DNA of 64,000 nucleotides from CAZRVH01 sp964603635 (GCA_964603635.1 CAZRVH010000001.1:152865-216864); one strand, 5' to 3'. Positions 24,473 to 32,774 are shown, numbered from the stretch's first letter. Made by a program: numbers and translations. Notes: generated by a model from the sequence alone, not told the origin.

Positions 24473-24584
24473 GTAGCTTGTAGCTTCTTAGCTTCTTATA
24501 AGTAAAAAAATTGAATAATTTTTTAGTACACGAGTAAATAAAGTATTCAAAGTAACCTACAAGCTAACGAAGCTAAGAAGCTAC
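24473..24584. repeat. inverted-repeat element (AGCTTGTAGCTTCTTAGC words), empty
   Basis: Left arm GTAGCTTGTAGCTTCTTAGC (24475 onward) and right arm (about 24554-24582) are inverted copies of the same words. They enclose about 55 AT-rich bases with no gene. The same words flank the S23 gene at 26583-26611 and 27106-27133. Confidence 0.6.
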
Positions 24585-24588
24585 ATCC

Positions 24589-25017
24589 TCAACACACCGC
24601 TCCTCTATTCTTCTCCAAATACTTCTGGTGGTACTCCTCCGCCTTGGTGAATTTTAGCGCGGGGAGGATTTCCGTCACGATGGTGAATCCCTTCGCCTCC
24701 TCTTCTCCCAGGCGGGCTTTCGCTTCCAACTCCTGTTCGTCGCCATGCGTGAAGATGACGCTCTTGTATTGCGTCTTCGCTTTATAGGTGGCGTCGTGTT
24801 GCTCGAAGAAATGATCCAGCAGGCGTCGGTACGTGATGACGGCGGGGTCGAATTCGATCTCGATCGTTTCCGTATGGTCGCCCAGGTCTTTGTACGTCGG
24901 GTTTGCTTTCACTCCGCCGCTGTAGCCGACGGTCGTTCGAATCACTCCCGGGACTTTGGAGAAGTATTCATCGGGACCCCAGAAACATCCCATGCCGAAG
25001 TGTGCGAGGTGTGTCAT
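24589..25017 (-). CDS. msrA: peptide methionine-S-sulfoxide reductase A
   Basis: The 142-aa product has catalytic GCFWG (residues 10-14), then VGYSGG, GDHTETIEIEFDP, HDATYKAKTQYKSVIF and AEEYHQKYL. It reduces methionine-S-sulfoxide in proteins with the Cys in GCFW. Slightly short, with the C-terminal end (RGAVC) carrying a possible resolving Cys. TATACT ends 6 nt before the ATG at 25017, so the start there is preferred over 25077. Confidence 0.93.
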   Translation of the reverse strand: MTHLAHFGMGCFWGPDEYFSKVPGVIRTTVGYSGGVKANPTYKDLGDHTETIEIEFDPAVITYRRLLDHFFEQHDATYKAKTQYKSVIFTHGDEQELEAKARLGEEEAKGFTIVTEILPALKFTKAEEYHQKYLEKNRGAVC

Positions 25018-25134
25018 GTCCCCAGTATACTCCTGGCACATGCCTGTGGGGCATTTTTTCATGAAAAAACTGCACATCGGATGAACCGGCGTGCAGCTTG
25101 TGGTGAGCGGGGAAGGGGCGCGAAGGCCTCCTCC

Positions 25135-25428
25135 TTACTCGGGACGGGGATTGTAGATGTTCCAGATGATCAGTGTTGGATCATCCCATGACTGCAGGCT
25201 GCCATCGGGTAGGACTTTCCATTTGTTGTTCTTGGCTTTGCCTTGGATGAAGCCAAACAACTTCTGGGGGAGGATCACCCCCATATGCACTACATTGTTG
25301 TCGGTATTGAACACTTTTGCCGGCCAGAGCTTTCTGGCGCGTGGCAGGAGCCGACGCGCCCAGTGGTAGAGAGGCATCTTTCCGGTGAAATCAACAGGCG
25401 GTCCGACGGACGCGGGTACGGTCGACAT
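25135..25428 (-). CDS. hypothetical protein (97 aa)
   Basis: The product is a soluble protein with a basic middle (LYHWARRLLPRARKLWPAK) and a C-terminal part rich in Trp and Asn (WKVLPDGSLQSWDDPTLIIW). No family is recognised. The ATG at 25428 follows AAAGGAG by 7 nt, a classical Shine-Dalgarno, unlike most genes here; longer starts lack support. 25429-25700 upstream holds a TATACAAT-like -10 on this strand and no other gene. Confidence 0.6.
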   Translation of the reverse strand: MSTVPASVGPPVDFTGKMPLYHWARRLLPRARKLWPAKVFNTDNNVVHMGVILPQKLFGFIQGKAKNNKWKVLPDGSLQSWDDPTLIIWNIYNPRPE

Positions 25429-25700
25429 GGTCGACTCCTTTCGTTTTCTAGACCTATGGAAATTGATGATCAGTGCTGCATCAACAGAACGGCATAGCGG
25501 CCGTAACCGGCACGCCGTTCTGTTGCGAAAGGGGATGGAAGGAACGGGCGGTATTCTAGCCCTGTCGCGGGGCGTGGCAATGAGGCAGATTGTATACAAA
25601 AGTAGATCAAACAAAAGGGCTTGCCGAAGGGCACGATATGAAATGAAGACGCGCGGGCATCGTCCTCGTGCGTACGGAAGGGGGTGATCGGCAAACGCGA

Positions 25701-26525
25701 CTATGCCAGTCCGGAACCGATGGGCGTAATGCGGATTTTCCTTCCTTCCGTGCCGGTCTCGTTGGGTTTTGGGGCGACGGGTGTCGGCGCGGCGTAGGTC
25801 ACGGGGATCTCCTCGGCATCCGGTTCCGAGGGGGTGTCGGAAGGCGGTGCTTCGATATCGGGTGATCGCGTCCGTTCGCCTGCCGGCATGCCTTGCAAAC
25901 GTCCGTCGGCAAGCAGGAGGGGCCGTACGCCCATCCTTTCCGCTGTATGCGCGTCCTGCGAGAGTAAAATGATTGTCGCGCCCTTCTTACGCAGGTTGTC
26001 GAACAGGGTCGCGACGGTGGCGGCGTGCTGTTCCGACAGTTCATGGAACGGCTCCAGGCCGATGATCACCAAGGGTGCGGCGATGAGGCAGCGCGCCAGG
26101 CAGGCCAATTGTCTTTCTTCGGCGTCCAATGACGATGGAAAGAGCGATGCTTTTGAGGAAAGTCCCAATCTCTTCAACAGGTCATCGGCCGCCTTCGTGA
26201 TCACATCGGATTGCAAGCCGCGCAGATGGAGCGGCAGCGCGATGTTCTGCCCCGCGGTCAGATGGCCGATGAGCAGCGGGGGATCGAAAACGAGCCCGAG
26301 GCGCGTGCGGAACAGCTGTAACACGGCTGGCGGAAGCACGGCCATGTCCACGTTGTCCACTTCCACGGTGCCGGATGTCGGCTTTTCCAGCGTGGCCAGG
26401 ATGCGGAACAGCGTGCGCAGTTCCTCCGTGCTTTTTCCCGTGATACACACGCACTCCTTCGGCCGGATGGCGATGGACATTTCCTTTAACACCTTGCCCG
26501 CGACGACGTTCTTCAGCGCGATCAT
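25701..26525 (-). CDS. FtsE-like ABC ATPase-fold protein with lost catalytic motifs
   Basis: This 274-aa protein aligns along its length with FtsE/LolD-type ABC ATPases. Every nucleotide motif is altered: Walker A reads TGKSTEELRT (no GK[ST] at the end), Q-loop Gln becomes FDPPLL, the signature LSGGE becomes LDAEER, Walker B DEP becomes LEP, and the switch His becomes LLSQD. A roughly 50-residue Pro/Glu-rich tail follows. It is probably a non-hydrolysing scaffold derived from FtsE, perhaps in division or envelope work (inference). TATACT lies 7 nt before the ATG. Confidence 0.75.
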   Translation of the reverse strand: MIALKNVVAGKVLKEMSIAIRPKECVCITGKSTEELRTLFRILATLEKPTSGTVEVDNVDMAVLPPAVLQLFRTRLGLVFDPPLLIGHLTAGQNIALPLHLRGLQSDVITKAADDLLKRLGLSSKASLFPSSLDAEERQLACLARCLIAAPLVIIGLEPFHELSEQHAATVATLFDNLRKKGATIILLSQDAHTAERMGVRPLLLADGRLQGMPAGERTRSPDIEAPPSDTPSEPDAEEIPVTYAAPTPVAPKPNETGTEGRKIRITPIGSGLA

Positions 26526-26582
26526 GGAGGGGAGTATAGCAGGGAGAAGGATTGATTGGTTTGAGATGGGATTGACCGTTGG

Positions 26583-26611
26583 GAAGCTTCTTAGCTTCTT
26601 AGCTTGTAGGG
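26583..26611. repeat. left inverted repeat of the S23 cassette
   Basis: GAAGCTTCTTAGCTTCTTAG followed by cttgtaggg. It matches, in inverted orientation, the repeat at 27106-27133 and the two arms at 24473-24584. Confidence 0.55.
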
Positions 26612-26734
26612 TAGGAGTTCCGATTCATCGTGGAACGATTTTTTCCTCAGATTAAAAACACATTCTTCTTATGTAATTTATAGCGTTAGCATTTCACTAT
26701 ATTCATGAAGTATCAGACATGAGATGGTTTTGTT

Positions 26735-27109
26735 ATGCAACATACGAAGGTATCTTCCTATAAAGATTTAATTGTTTGGCGTAAATCAATGGAGTTAGTA
26801 AAAGCCATCTACGAGCTGACGGACCAATTGCCGAGTGATGAGAGATTTGGATTGATTTCTCAAATGAGACGTTCGGCAGTATCTATTCCGTCAAATATTG
26901 CAGAAGGAAGAAGGCGGGGTACACGGAAAGATTTTCTTTCATTCCTTCGAATTGCATACGGATCGGGTGCTGAGTTGGAAACGCAGATAAATATCCTCAA
27001 AATCTTGCCAAAAACTGCATTTCTTAATACGGAAAATACAGAAGCACTATTAATTGAAATTATGAAGATGTTGAATGCAATGCTTCAAAAAATGAATCCC
27101 CATAACTAA
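26735..27109 (+). CDS. four-helix bundle protein, S23/TIGR02436 family
   Basis: The 124-aa product has the full family consensus: SSYKDLIVWRKSMELVKAIY, LPSDERFGLISQMRRSAVSI, PSNIAEGRRRG, FLSFLRIAYGSGAELETQI. The family is best known from intervening sequences in 23S rRNA genes, but is also scattered as single genes in CPR genomes; it is structurally related to bAvd of diversity-generating retroelements. The gene is AT-rich and flanked by inverted repeats, and its stop codon overlaps the right one. This suggests a small mobile cassette. Confidence 0.9.
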   Translation: MQHTKVSSYKDLIVWRKSMELVKAIYELTDQLPSDERFGLISQMRRSAVSIPSNIAEGRRRGTRKDFLSFLRIAYGSGAELETQINILKILPKTAFLNTENTEALLIEIMKMLNAMLQKMNPHN

Positions 27110-27133
27110 GAAGCTAATGAAGCTACAAGCTAC
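27106..27133. repeat. right inverted repeat of the S23 cassette
   Basis: CTAAGAAGCTAATGAAGCTA followed by caagctacc, inverted relative to 26583-26611. The S23 stop codon (27107-27109) lies inside it. Confidence 0.55.
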
Positions 27134-27137
27134 CTTC

Positions 27138-27815
27138 TCATAACAATGGACTCCTCTTCGCCATCCCGATCTCCCTCGGATATTCCTTCGTCAGTTGGTC
27201 ATCCTTGCGGAACACAAGCAGCTGGCGCGTGCCGAAGTCTTTTTCCAGCGTGTACTGCTGCGTGAAGAGGAGCGGGCAATGCAGGATGCGCTGCGCCTTC
27301 TCGCTGTCCTTTAGCTCCTGTTCGATGTTCAGGCTCTTCCATAGCACGATGTGTCCGCCTACTTTGCAAAACGGACTGACCCATTCCAGCAGCACGTTCA
27401 GCGGCGCCACCGCGCGCGAGGTGACGACGTCGTATTTCTCGCGGTGTTTCTTGTCGTGACCCAGTACCTCCGCACGCTCCGGAATCAGCGTTACATTCGG
27501 GATCTTCATTGTGTCCACGATGCGTTGGATCGCGGCGATCTTCTTCCCGATGGAATCCATGCCCACGCAGCGCGCTTCGGGCATCATCAATGCCAACGGA
27601 AGCAAGGGGAATCCGCCGCCGGTGCCCACATCCATCAACGACTCCGTCTTCGGGAGTTTTCCCTGGATGGATTGGAACGCGAGGGAATCCAGGATGTTCC
27701 CGTGCCAGCTGAGCTCCGGCGTGCGAAGTGCCGTAAGGTTCAATTTCTCGTTCTCCGCAAGGAATGCGGCGAGAAGTTGTTCCAGCCGTTCATGCAGTCC
27801 GGGAAACAAGTCCAT
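27138..27815 (-). CDS. rsmG: 16S rRNA (guanine527-N7)-methyltransferase RsmG
   Basis: The 225-aa SAM-dependent methyltransferase has NEKLNLTALR, SLMDVGTGGGFPLLPLALM (SAM motif I), CVGMDSIGKKIAAIQRI, VTLIPERAE, YDVVTSRAVAPL and GGHIVLWKS. These are the RsmG/GidB hallmarks. It modifies G527 of 16S rRNA. Length is typical. Divergent from the PyrE-like gene with 41 nt between starts. Confidence 0.93.
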   Translation of the reverse strand: MDLFPGLHERLEQLLAAFLAENEKLNLTALRTPELSWHGNILDSLAFQSIQGKLPKTESLMDVGTGGGFPLLPLALMMPEARCVGMDSIGKKIAAIQRIVDTMKIPNVTLIPERAEVLGHDKKHREKYDVVTSRAVAPLNVLLEWVSPFCKVGGHIVLWKSLNIEQELKDSEKAQRILHCPLLFTQQYTLEKDFGTRQLLVFRKDDQLTKEYPREIGMAKRSPLL

Positions 27816-27856
27816 GTGGTTGCAGCATCGGGAACTTTGGGTGTATCGTCAAGCGC

Positions 27857-28465
27857 ATGCCGACAAGCGAACGAGTAGCGGAATTCCTGCTCGATACGGG
27901 CGCCGTAAGCCTGTCCGCGTTCAAACCATTCGTGTCCAAAACCGGGAAGAAATCCCCCGTCTTTTGCAATTACGCGCTCATCCGGGACCATGCCGACGCA
28001 TCGGCGTTCGTGGTCGATGCCCTGTATGGGCGTCTGCGGGGCTTGCACATCCATCCGGACGTGCTCGCTACATCCGACGTATCCGACAGTGGTTGCGCGC
28101 AGGCGGTGGCGAAGAAGATGGATCTCCCCTTGATTATCGTGCACAAGAACGCGTCGCACAATTCCTTTGACGCGCATAAGGGAAGGCAGGTCGTCATGTT
28201 GGAGGATCTGCTCTTCACGGGGGCCAGCACCGTGACATCGGTGAATGTTCTCCGCGAGGCCGGGTTGTACGTCACCGACGTCGTCGCGATCCTCAGTTAC
28301 GCGTTGCTGCCGCTGCACGAGCGTGCCATGGAGGAAGGATTCATGGTCCATCCGCTCACCACCATCCCCGACGTCCATGACGCCGCTGTCGCCCAGGACC
28401 GCATCACTGCCGCCGAGTCCGCCGAAATCCTGAAATTCCTGAAAGACCCCGAACACTGGATGTAA
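27857..28465 (+). CDS. pyrE: orotate phosphoribosyltransferase-like protein
   Basis: The 202-aa type I PRTase resembles PyrE: FKPFVSKTGKKSPVFCNYALI (substrate loop), VAKKMDLPLIIVHK, and the PRPP-binding loop VVMLEDLLFTGASTVT. It would attach ribose-5-phosphate to orotate or a related base. No other pyrimidine gene is nearby. TATCGT ends 7 nt before the ATG at 27857. The PRPP loop differs from the usual EDVxTTGGS, so the base specificity is not certain. Confidence 0.82.
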   Translation: MPTSERVAEFLLDTGAVSLSAFKPFVSKTGKKSPVFCNYALIRDHADASAFVVDALYGRLRGLHIHPDVLATSDVSDSGCAQAVAKKMDLPLIIVHKNASHNSFDAHKGRQVVMLEDLLFTGASTVTSVNVLREAGLYVTDVVAILSYALLPLHERAMEEGFMVHPLTTIPDVHDAAVAQDRITAAESAEILKFLKDPEHWM

Positions 28466-28480
28466 AAAAGAGAGAAAATG

Positions 28481-28504
28481 TCACCCCGAGCGACGTCGAG
28501 GGGT
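28481..28504. repeat. palindromic element TCACCCCGAG...GTCGAGGGG
   Basis: Same wording as the element inside pheS at 31391-31413 (TCACCCTGAG...GTCGAAGGG). It lies directly after the PyrE-like gene and could also act as a hairpin in the transcript. Confidence 0.5.
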
Positions 28505-28611
28505 TGCTTCCGATCTATTTATTTGTACAATCACGGTCCACTGTGTTTTTTGAATGCAGATGGAGCTGCTCATTCGTATATCAGGGTAATCAATGCAACG
28601 GAGAAAGTTTG

Positions 28612-29112
28612 ATGGAACATGTATGTGTGATCGTGTCGGGTTGCTCCGACATGGTGGAATTCATCCAGGACGGTTTGATTGGAAGTGAGAATACCGTGTT
28701 GCGCGTATGCGCCACGGCTGACGATTGCCGTTCGTTCATCGCTGACGGTGAATGGTCCAAAAGCCCGGTGCGGGTGCTCGTCGACACGTACGTTGACCTG
28801 CAACTGCCCGCGGCCGGTGGTCCCGCTTGGCTCGATGGCGAATCACCTTCGACCAAGCTGATGCATGACATCAGTACGCAGTGTGAACGGTGGGTGATCT
28901 TGGCAATCACCAGGTCCGGTTGCAAGAATGACGCGGAAATCGCGTTGCAGCACAAACCGCGGTGGTTTTCCCACTCCTCGGACTTCGAAACATGGCACAA
29001 GTTGCTTCCGGGCGTGCTTGAACGCGCGGAAGAGTTCCATGCACTCGAAAAGAAGGCCGCAGCACGAAGCCCTGCTACGTTTGGCCGCCGCTTATATCCA
29101 ATACGGGTATAG
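28612..29112 (+). CDS. hypothetical protein (166 aa)
   Basis: The alpha/beta protein starts MEHVCVIVSGCSDMVEFIQDG, with further strands VRVLVDTYVDLQL and RWVILAITRSG and a C-terminal coiled helix (EEFHALEKKAAAR). The layout is faintly like a receiver or Rossmann domain, but no family is recognised and no phosphorylation Asp can be assigned. GGAGAAAG lies about 5 nt before the ATG. The stop lies inside the following terminator. Confidence 0.65.
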   Translation: MEHVCVIVSGCSDMVEFIQDGLIGSENTVLRVCATADDCRSFIADGEWSKSPVRVLVDTYVDLQLPAAGGPAWLDGESPSTKLMHDISTQCERWVILAITRSGCKNDAEIALQHKPRWFSHSSDFETWHKLLPGVLERAEEFHALEKKAAARSPATFGRRLYPIRV

Positions 29113-29124
29113 GCGGCTTTTTTT
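29087..29124 (+). terminator. intrinsic terminator after the 166-aa gene
   Basis: GCCGCTTATAT pairs with GTATAGGCGGC (one G-U) and is followed by seven T. The gene's TAG stop is in the 3' arm. Confidence 0.85.
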
Positions 29125-29140
29125 GTATCTATTGGCGTAT

Positions 29141-29187
29141 TTGACATACTCGTGAAATATTGACAAATATAAATAAAATGGTAGAGT
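29141..29187 (+). promoter_or_regulatory. tandem-TTGACA promoter of the LEPR-XLL protein
   Basis: TTGACA at 29141-29146 and again at 29160-29165, then a 16-nt spacer and TAGAGT (29182-29187) followed by AACC. The same layout, with identical 19-nt periodicity, precedes the SPFH-like gene (56643-56689). The first TTGACA may be a regulator site. Confidence 0.65.
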
Positions 29188-29274
29188 AACCAAGTTCTAT
29201 ATGGTGTAACACGGGGAACGGGGTATAGGACCCTGATTCTTCAAAGCACAGGTTTTCTTAGAGGAGTGAGAAGC

Positions 29275-31065
29275 ATGATCCGAAATTTCTGGACTGGTAT
29301 CGCGACTCGGGTGCGGGCATTGTTTCCAGTGTCTTCCGGTTTCAAAAGGAGAACGAAACGTTCCTTGCGCATTGAGCATCTTGAACATCGTCTCTGTTTG
29401 GCGGCGGCACCTTTGAGCGTCGTCGATCCCTGGGCCGATATGGACCGGGGAACGGTATATGAGTATCCCGCGTACGTCGCGCATTCGACTGCGGGGAAGC
29501 AAGATGTGCCCATCGTTGATTTGTACGTCGAAAGCAATGTCGGCGGCGATCGACTGCAGACGTTGACATTGCGCGGCACGGGCATCGATCGCTCGTCTCT
29601 CGCATCGGTTGTGTCTGCATTTGAACTTTTGGGTGATTTGGACCAAGACGGTTCGTTTGAAACACGGATGGCGTCGGTTCGACCGACGAATACCGGCGTT
29701 ACGTTCGACCGTCTGTCCACCGACATCGGCTCGCAGGGATTGTCCTTGCGCGTTGTGGCGGATACCAAGCCGACCCTCGCACAGCAGGCGGTCTTCGGAT
29801 TGGACGTGTCGTCCGTGAAATTCGTTGACGGCCGAAATAAGGCCGTGCCGGGTTCTCAGATCAGCATCATGGACCGCAATGGCGGCACACTGGTGGTTGA
29901 TGCCCAGGAATGCGTACTGTACGGCGGGCTCTACAGCCCTCCCGACGTGCGTTACAATCCGGGGACGCGAGACGCAGTTCTGGCTCGATTTGATTCTTTT
30001 GCGACGGAAGGAGATGTTCGCGTCAATCAGCTTGCTTTTGTGATTGAAGGGCGTGACAGCCTTCACAATCCGATCGCGACATCCGTGATTGCAAAGGCTT
30101 TGTCCTATGTGGAGTTACGGAACGTTGTCAGTGGTCAGGTCGTACCGGCAGAGCGAATAATGAAAGCCGATGGATACTTGGTATTCAAGGTAAGTAATTT
30201 CGTTTTGAAAAATGGGGAATCCTGGGAAATCCGGGCGGACATCGCGGATTCATCCGTAGTCCGCCAAGGCGACCGCTTCCGTGTTGGCATCAACATGGAG
30301 GAAAATCCCCAGAGCTTGACGTCGTTCAACGGGCTGCTTCCGCGGCGCGTTGCGAATATGAGCTTTCTGGCGACGGACCTCGATAGCAAGAAGAAAGTCG
30401 AGGTCCAGCCGGGAGGAGTATTGTTCGGAAACTACGTCCAGGTGGCCCGTACCGAGTTCTCGGTCGCCAGTCCCATCCACGTCGTCACGATGTCCAAAGT
30501 CGCGGCGATAGCCAACGCCAATCCGGACCCGGACAATTCGCCGGTTCCGATCGGCGTTTCGTCCGTAGGTCAATTCCGATTCTTGGCTGCTTCAAATTCC
30601 AATGTTCTGAACGGCCTGAATCGGGTGCAGATTGGCGGGCTTGTTGTCACCATCGATGCCTCGAATGTGGAGGTAGATGCCTCGAGCTTTTACCTTTCCA
30701 ACAAGGCCGATGGTACGACGCGTGTCCAGGGCATCCTTCGGGACGCCTCGGGAGCACGGCTGTTGGGCAATCAGATGCTCAACGGTACGTACTACGTGGA
30801 GTTCAACAATCTCCACCAATCGATCGTCAGCACGATGATCGATCCGGGGCAGAGCGCGACATTCGTCGTCTCTGCGGAGATTCGCAGTTCAGGAGCCGCT
30901 GCTGGCTTGCAAATGTCGCTCGACCACTTCAACGATCCGTTATCGTCTTCGTTCGCATGGAATGCCAGCCATGTCCAATGGAACGATGTTGACGTGTTCT
31001 CGACACCGTTCTACGGATTCGAGTATCCGGACACTGTTGTCCGGTCGACTCGCTATCGCAACTAA
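29275..31065 (+). CDS. large secreted/surface protein with LEPR-XLL-like N-terminal motif
   Basis: The 596-aa protein has an N-terminus with basic residues followed by LRIEHLEHRLCLAAAPL. This matches the LEPR-XLL motif (LE.R.LLAA) known mainly from planctomycete surface proteins. The rest is beta-rich, with phrases VPIVDLYVESNVGGD, LGDLDQDGSFE, RVGINMEENPQSLT and GQFRFLAASNSNVLNG that suggest Ig-like or cohesin-like sandwiches. The ATG at 29275 follows GAGGAG by 8 nt. It has its own promoter and terminator, so it is monocistronic and probably abundant. Function unknown. Confidence 0.75.
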   Translation: MIRNFWTGIATRVRALFPVSSGFKRRTKRSLRIEHLEHRLCLAAAPLSVVDPWADMDRGTVYEYPAYVAHSTAGKQDVPIVDLYVESNVGGDRLQTLTLRGTGIDRSSLASVVSAFELLGDLDQDGSFETRMASVRPTNTGVTFDRLSTDIGSQGLSLRVVADTKPTLAQQAVFGLDVSSVKFVDGRNKAVPGSQISIMDRNGGTLVVDAQECVLYGGLYSPPDVRYNPGTRDAVLARFDSFATEGDVRVNQLAFVIEGRDSLHNPIATSVIAKALSYVELRNVVSGQVVPAERIMKADGYLVFKVSNFVLKNGESWEIRADIADSSVVRQGDRFRVGINMEENPQSLTSFNGLLPRRVANMSFLATDLDSKKKVEVQPGGVLFGNYVQVARTEFSVASPIHVVTMSKVAAIANANPDPDNSPVPIGVSSVGQFRFLAASNSNVLNGLNRVQIGGLVVTIDASNVEVDASSFYLSNKADGTTRVQGILRDASGARLLGNQMLNGTYYVEFNNLHQSIVSTMIDPGQSATFVVSAEIRSSGAAAGLQMSLDHFNDPLSSSFAWNASHVQWNDVDVFSTPFYGFEYPDTVVRSTRYRN

Positions 31066-31109
31066 CCAAGAAAGGAATTTCTAAGAAAACCTGTCAGAAG
31101 AATTTTCCG

Positions 31110-31146
31110 CCGTCAGCCCCCTTTGTATCGGGGTTGGCGGTTTTTT
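31110..31146 (+). terminator. intrinsic terminator after the LEPR-XLL protein
   Basis: CCGTCAGCCCC pairs with GGGGTTGGCGG (two G-U pairs) across a 9-nt loop and is followed by six T. Confidence 0.88.
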
Positions 31147-31197
31147 AATGCATGTAGGAAATTTCTACAAGCTACCACCTACAACCTACACGCTCCA

Positions 31198-32220
31198 TCA
31201 AAACTGCCTCAAAAATCGCATATCCCCCTCGTAGAACGCGCGCAGGTCCGTGATGCAGTGCTTGATCATGACCAGGCGTTCCACGCCGAAGCCGAACGCG
31301 AATCCGCGGAATTGCGTTGCGTCCACGCCGCCGTTTTTCAAGACGTTCGGGTGCACCATGCCGCAGCCGCCCACTTCCAACCACTTGCTGTCACCCTGAG
31401 ACTGTCGAAGGGCGCCTTCCTTATTGCGGTGGCGCATGTCCACCTCCAGTCCCGGTTCGACGAACGGGAAGAAGCTCGTACGGAAGCGGAATTCGATATC
31501 GGGGGAGACGAGCTCGCGGATCGCCGCGCTCATCACGGCCTTCATGTTTGCCAGCGACACATCGGGCCCCACCATGAGTCCTTCGATCTGGTGGAAGAGC
31601 GGGGAGTGCGTGGCGTCGGATTCCTTGCGGTACACGCGTCCGGGGCAGATCATGCGGAACGGTGCCTCGTGCGAACGCATGTAGTGGATTTGCACCGGCG
31701 ATGTTTGCGTGCGCAGTAGGTAGCCCGGCATGTCCGCGACGAAGAACGTGTCCTGCGCGTCGCGCGCGGGGTGGTCGGCGCGGATGTTAAGGAGATCGAA
31801 GTTGTATTCCTCCGTTTCGATTTCATTTCCCTCGGCCACGTCGAAACCCATGCGGCCGAACACTTCCTCCGCCTGGCGGATGAACTGCGGGATGAGGTGC
31901 AGGTGTCCGCGCTCTGTCTTCGGGAGATCGAGTGTTACGTCCAGGGCATCGGTATCGGCCAATGCCGACAGTTTGCCTTGCATCAGTTCGCTCCTTCTCT
32001 GCGCGATGGCCTCCGTTACCTTCTGTTTCCATACGTTCAATTCCTGCCCCTTCGTTTTGCGTTCCTTGGGGTCCATGGCACCCAGCGCCTTCAGTGCGTC
32101 GTTCAAGACGCCCTGCTTGCGCCCCAGCAGATGCAATTCCAGCGCGTCGAGATCCTCCGGCGTATTCGCCTTCAGGATTTTTTCGATCTCGGTTTCCCAG
32201 GAAATGGTCGTAGTGGACAT
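31198..32220 (-). CDS. pheS: phenylalanyl-tRNA synthetase alpha subunit
   Basis: The 340-aa class II synthetase subunit has an N-terminal coiled coil, then HLIPQFIRQAEEVFGRMGF, ADHPARDAQDTFF (motif region), LLRTQTSPVQIHYM, ICPGRVYRKESDATHSPLFHQIEGL and GFAFGFGVERLVMIKH (motif 3). Compared with E. coli PheS, about 12 residues (EGALRQSQGDS) are inserted before KWLEVGGCGMVHP; the DNA there is a palindromic repeat element. The start at 32220 is supported by TATCCT 6 nt upstream. The beta subunit gene is not in the window. Confidence 0.96.
   Translation of the reverse strand: MSTTTISWETEIEKILKANTPEDLDALELHLLGRKQGVLNDALKALGAMDPKERKTKGQELNVWKQKVTEAIAQRRSELMQGKLSALADTDALDVTLDLPKTERGHLHLIPQFIRQAEEVFGRMGFDVAEGNEIETEEYNFDLLNIRADHPARDAQDTFFVADMPGYLLRTQTSPVQIHYMRSHEAPFRMICPGRVYRKESDATHSPLFHQIEGLMVGPDVSLANMKAVMSAAIRELVSPDIEFRFRTSFFPFVEPGLEVDMRHRNKEGALRQSQGDSKWLEVGGCGMVHPNVLKNGGVDATQFRGFAFGFGVERLVMIKHCITDLRAFYEGDMRFLRQF
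31391..31413. repeat. palindromic element inside pheS
   Basis: TCACCCTGAG-act-GTCGAAGGGC lies in the coding sequence of pheS and keeps the frame. It belongs to the same family as 28481-28504. Confidence 0.6.
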
Positions 32221-32370
32221 GGGGGGAGGATACTGGAATGCAGGGAATGATGGCAATGAGTATGTGTAATCGAGGGATTCAAGGGAATAAAGGGAATCAA
32301 AGAAATCAAGGATTCGATACGTCTCCTTGGTTGCCTTTATTTCTTTGATTGCGTTGATTGCCTAGCCAAC

Positions 32371-32733
32371 TCAATGCTGCAACGCCAATTCGATCAGGAC
32401 AAACACGAGATAAATCAGCACCCCGATCCACCACGTCAGGATTCCCAGGAGATGGAAGAGGATCAGGATGACCGTCGCGAGTCCCAGGAAGATGCCTTGC
32501 CGCAGCGAGATCCCGAGTATTTTTCCATCGTCCCACGCATGGAAGGGGAACCACTTCCACAGGTAATAGAGCCCGATGGTCGCCACACTGGCGATGGACA
32601 GGAAGACGGACGCGAAGAACGCGGGCAGCGCCTGGGCCGGGGAGGACAGCGGGCTGACGCGCAGCAGCACCGTGATGAGCGATGTCACCGAGAGCATGGC
32701 CGCGACGATGATGCTGTAGAGGAGGGTAGTCAT
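32371..32733 (-). CDS. hypothetical membrane protein (120 aa)
   Basis: It has three or four membrane helices (LLYSIIVAAMLSVTSLITVLL, FFASVFLSIASVATIGLYYLW, GIFLGLATVILILFHLLGIL, WIGVLIYLVFVLIELAL) joined by short loops, one with WKWFPFHAWDDGK. No family is recognised. It is a minus-strand gene between pheS and UDG. 32275-32360 downstream holds an inverted repeat of CAAAGAAAT words. Confidence 0.6.
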   Translation of the reverse strand: MTTLLYSIIVAAMLSVTSLITVLLRVSPLSSPAQALPAFFASVFLSIASVATIGLYYLWKWFPFHAWDDGKILGISLRQGIFLGLATVILILFHLLGILTWWIGVLIYLVFVLIELALQH

Positions 32734-32774
32734 AGGCCCTTAGCTGGAAGAGGAAGCTCGGGAGGTTGTTCGGT

